Part shown: in pieces, positions 63,601 through 64,000 of the stretch | How positions within the stretch are numbered: position 1 is the stretch's first letter | Layout of the letters: every line of letters starts with the position of its first letter | NCBI RefSeq assembly: GCF_020921035.1 | Contig: NC_063151.1 | Coordinates: 31,254,934-31,318,933 of the forward strand | Direction: 5' to 3' | DNA from: Rhodamnia argentea | Lineage: Eukaryota > Streptophyta > Magnoliopsida > Myrtales > Myrtaceae | DNA length: 64,000 bases | Notes under the pieces: generated by a model | What the model was told of the DNA's origin: nothing | What the model saw: only the letters and a program-made list of their open reading frames with translations | Databases searched by the model: none | Position numbers and translations under genes: made by a program

Positions 63601-64000
63601 GAATAAAATCAAGCAACAATCTATCAACCGCGTCAGCAAACTCCCGCAACTGCGTTAGTTGGACTTATCTTTTTGTTAACCATAAGATTCCACTTCTTCT
63701 TTCTTATATTCCACGAAGTAGATGATGCATTGTTTATGCTCAGCTCTCTCTCTCTCTCTCTCATCCATTTTTCCACCTTTTTATTACTATAGTTGAAATG
63801 AAAGTCAAGAGAGAATGTTTTGTTAATAGCTAAGATTCTTGTCCCCCTTTGTCAAAATATGGCAACAAATCGAAAAACCTACATCTTTTGTCCCTTCATC
63901 TATTCGAAGAGTACCATGGTCGGGGAAAATGAGCTTAATCAAACCTACATTTTTTGTCCCTCCCATGTATTTGAAGAGTACCATCTTATATTTATTGAAG
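63601..64000. other. End of window, no gene
   Basis: A TC repeat at 63743-63761 and a direct repeat of AAACCTACAT(C/T)TTTTGTCCCT with ...GAAGAGTACCAT at ~63876-63920 and ~63940-63985 (period ~65). Nothing coding. Confidence 0.5.

Overview
This is a stretch of nuclear DNA from a flowering plant. Evidence: genes with many GT-AG introns, two nuclear tRNA genes (one with the intron typical of plant elongator tRNA-Met), a chloroplast-targeted PsbS, a chlorophyllide a oxygenase, and plant-type MITEs, long-inverted-repeat elements and Ty1/copia remnants. Repeat style (long inverted repeats with GC-rich centres) and gene content suggest a eudicot, perhaps a woody rosid of the Myrtaceae/Eucalyptus kind, but this is an impression from memory, not a proof.

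The first ~43 kb are gene-bearing. From left to right: the 3' two thirds of a PDS5 cohesin-cofactor gene (+, truncated by the window edge); an SGT-type small glutamine-rich TPR co-chaperone gene (+); PSBS, the photoprotection sensor of photosystem II (-); two tRNA genes, elongator tRNA-Met(CAT) (-) and tRNA-Gln(TTG) (+); chlorophyllide a oxygenase CAO (+); a small double zinc-ribbon protein (-); a minimal GNAT-type acetyltransferase like Arabidopsis At1g77540 (+); and a COMT-like class II O-methyltransferase (-). All exon chains given here keep an open frame throughout. They were assembled by eye from splice signals and protein-family knowledge, without transcript data.

From ~43.6 kb to the right end no intact gene was found. 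This part holds a broken second copy of the acetyltransferase locus, two decayed Ty1/copia reverse-transcriptase fragments, LTR-like sequences with initiator-tRNA primer-binding motifs, long-inverted-repeat (Mutator/foldback-like) elements, and two local segmental duplications (43.6-44.4 kb with 50.05-52.05 kb; 53.4-55.0 kb with 59.6-63.6 kb), each with younger elements nested in one copy. Three PIF/Harbinger-like MITEs with TTA/TAA target duplications, two of them inside introns of PDS5 and SGT, and one hAT MITE with a perfect 8-bp duplication mark the gene-rich half.

The genes do not form a pathway. CAO (chlorophyll b synthesis) and PSBS (thermal dissipation of excess light) both serve the light-harvesting apparatus and sit ~9 kb apart; the order resembles, from memory, two pieces of Arabidopsis chromosome 1. 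I did not find a convincing undescribed biological system. The most interesting items are the nested duplications, the repeat families, the divergent O-methyltransferase active site and the unusual SGT intron-1 donor.
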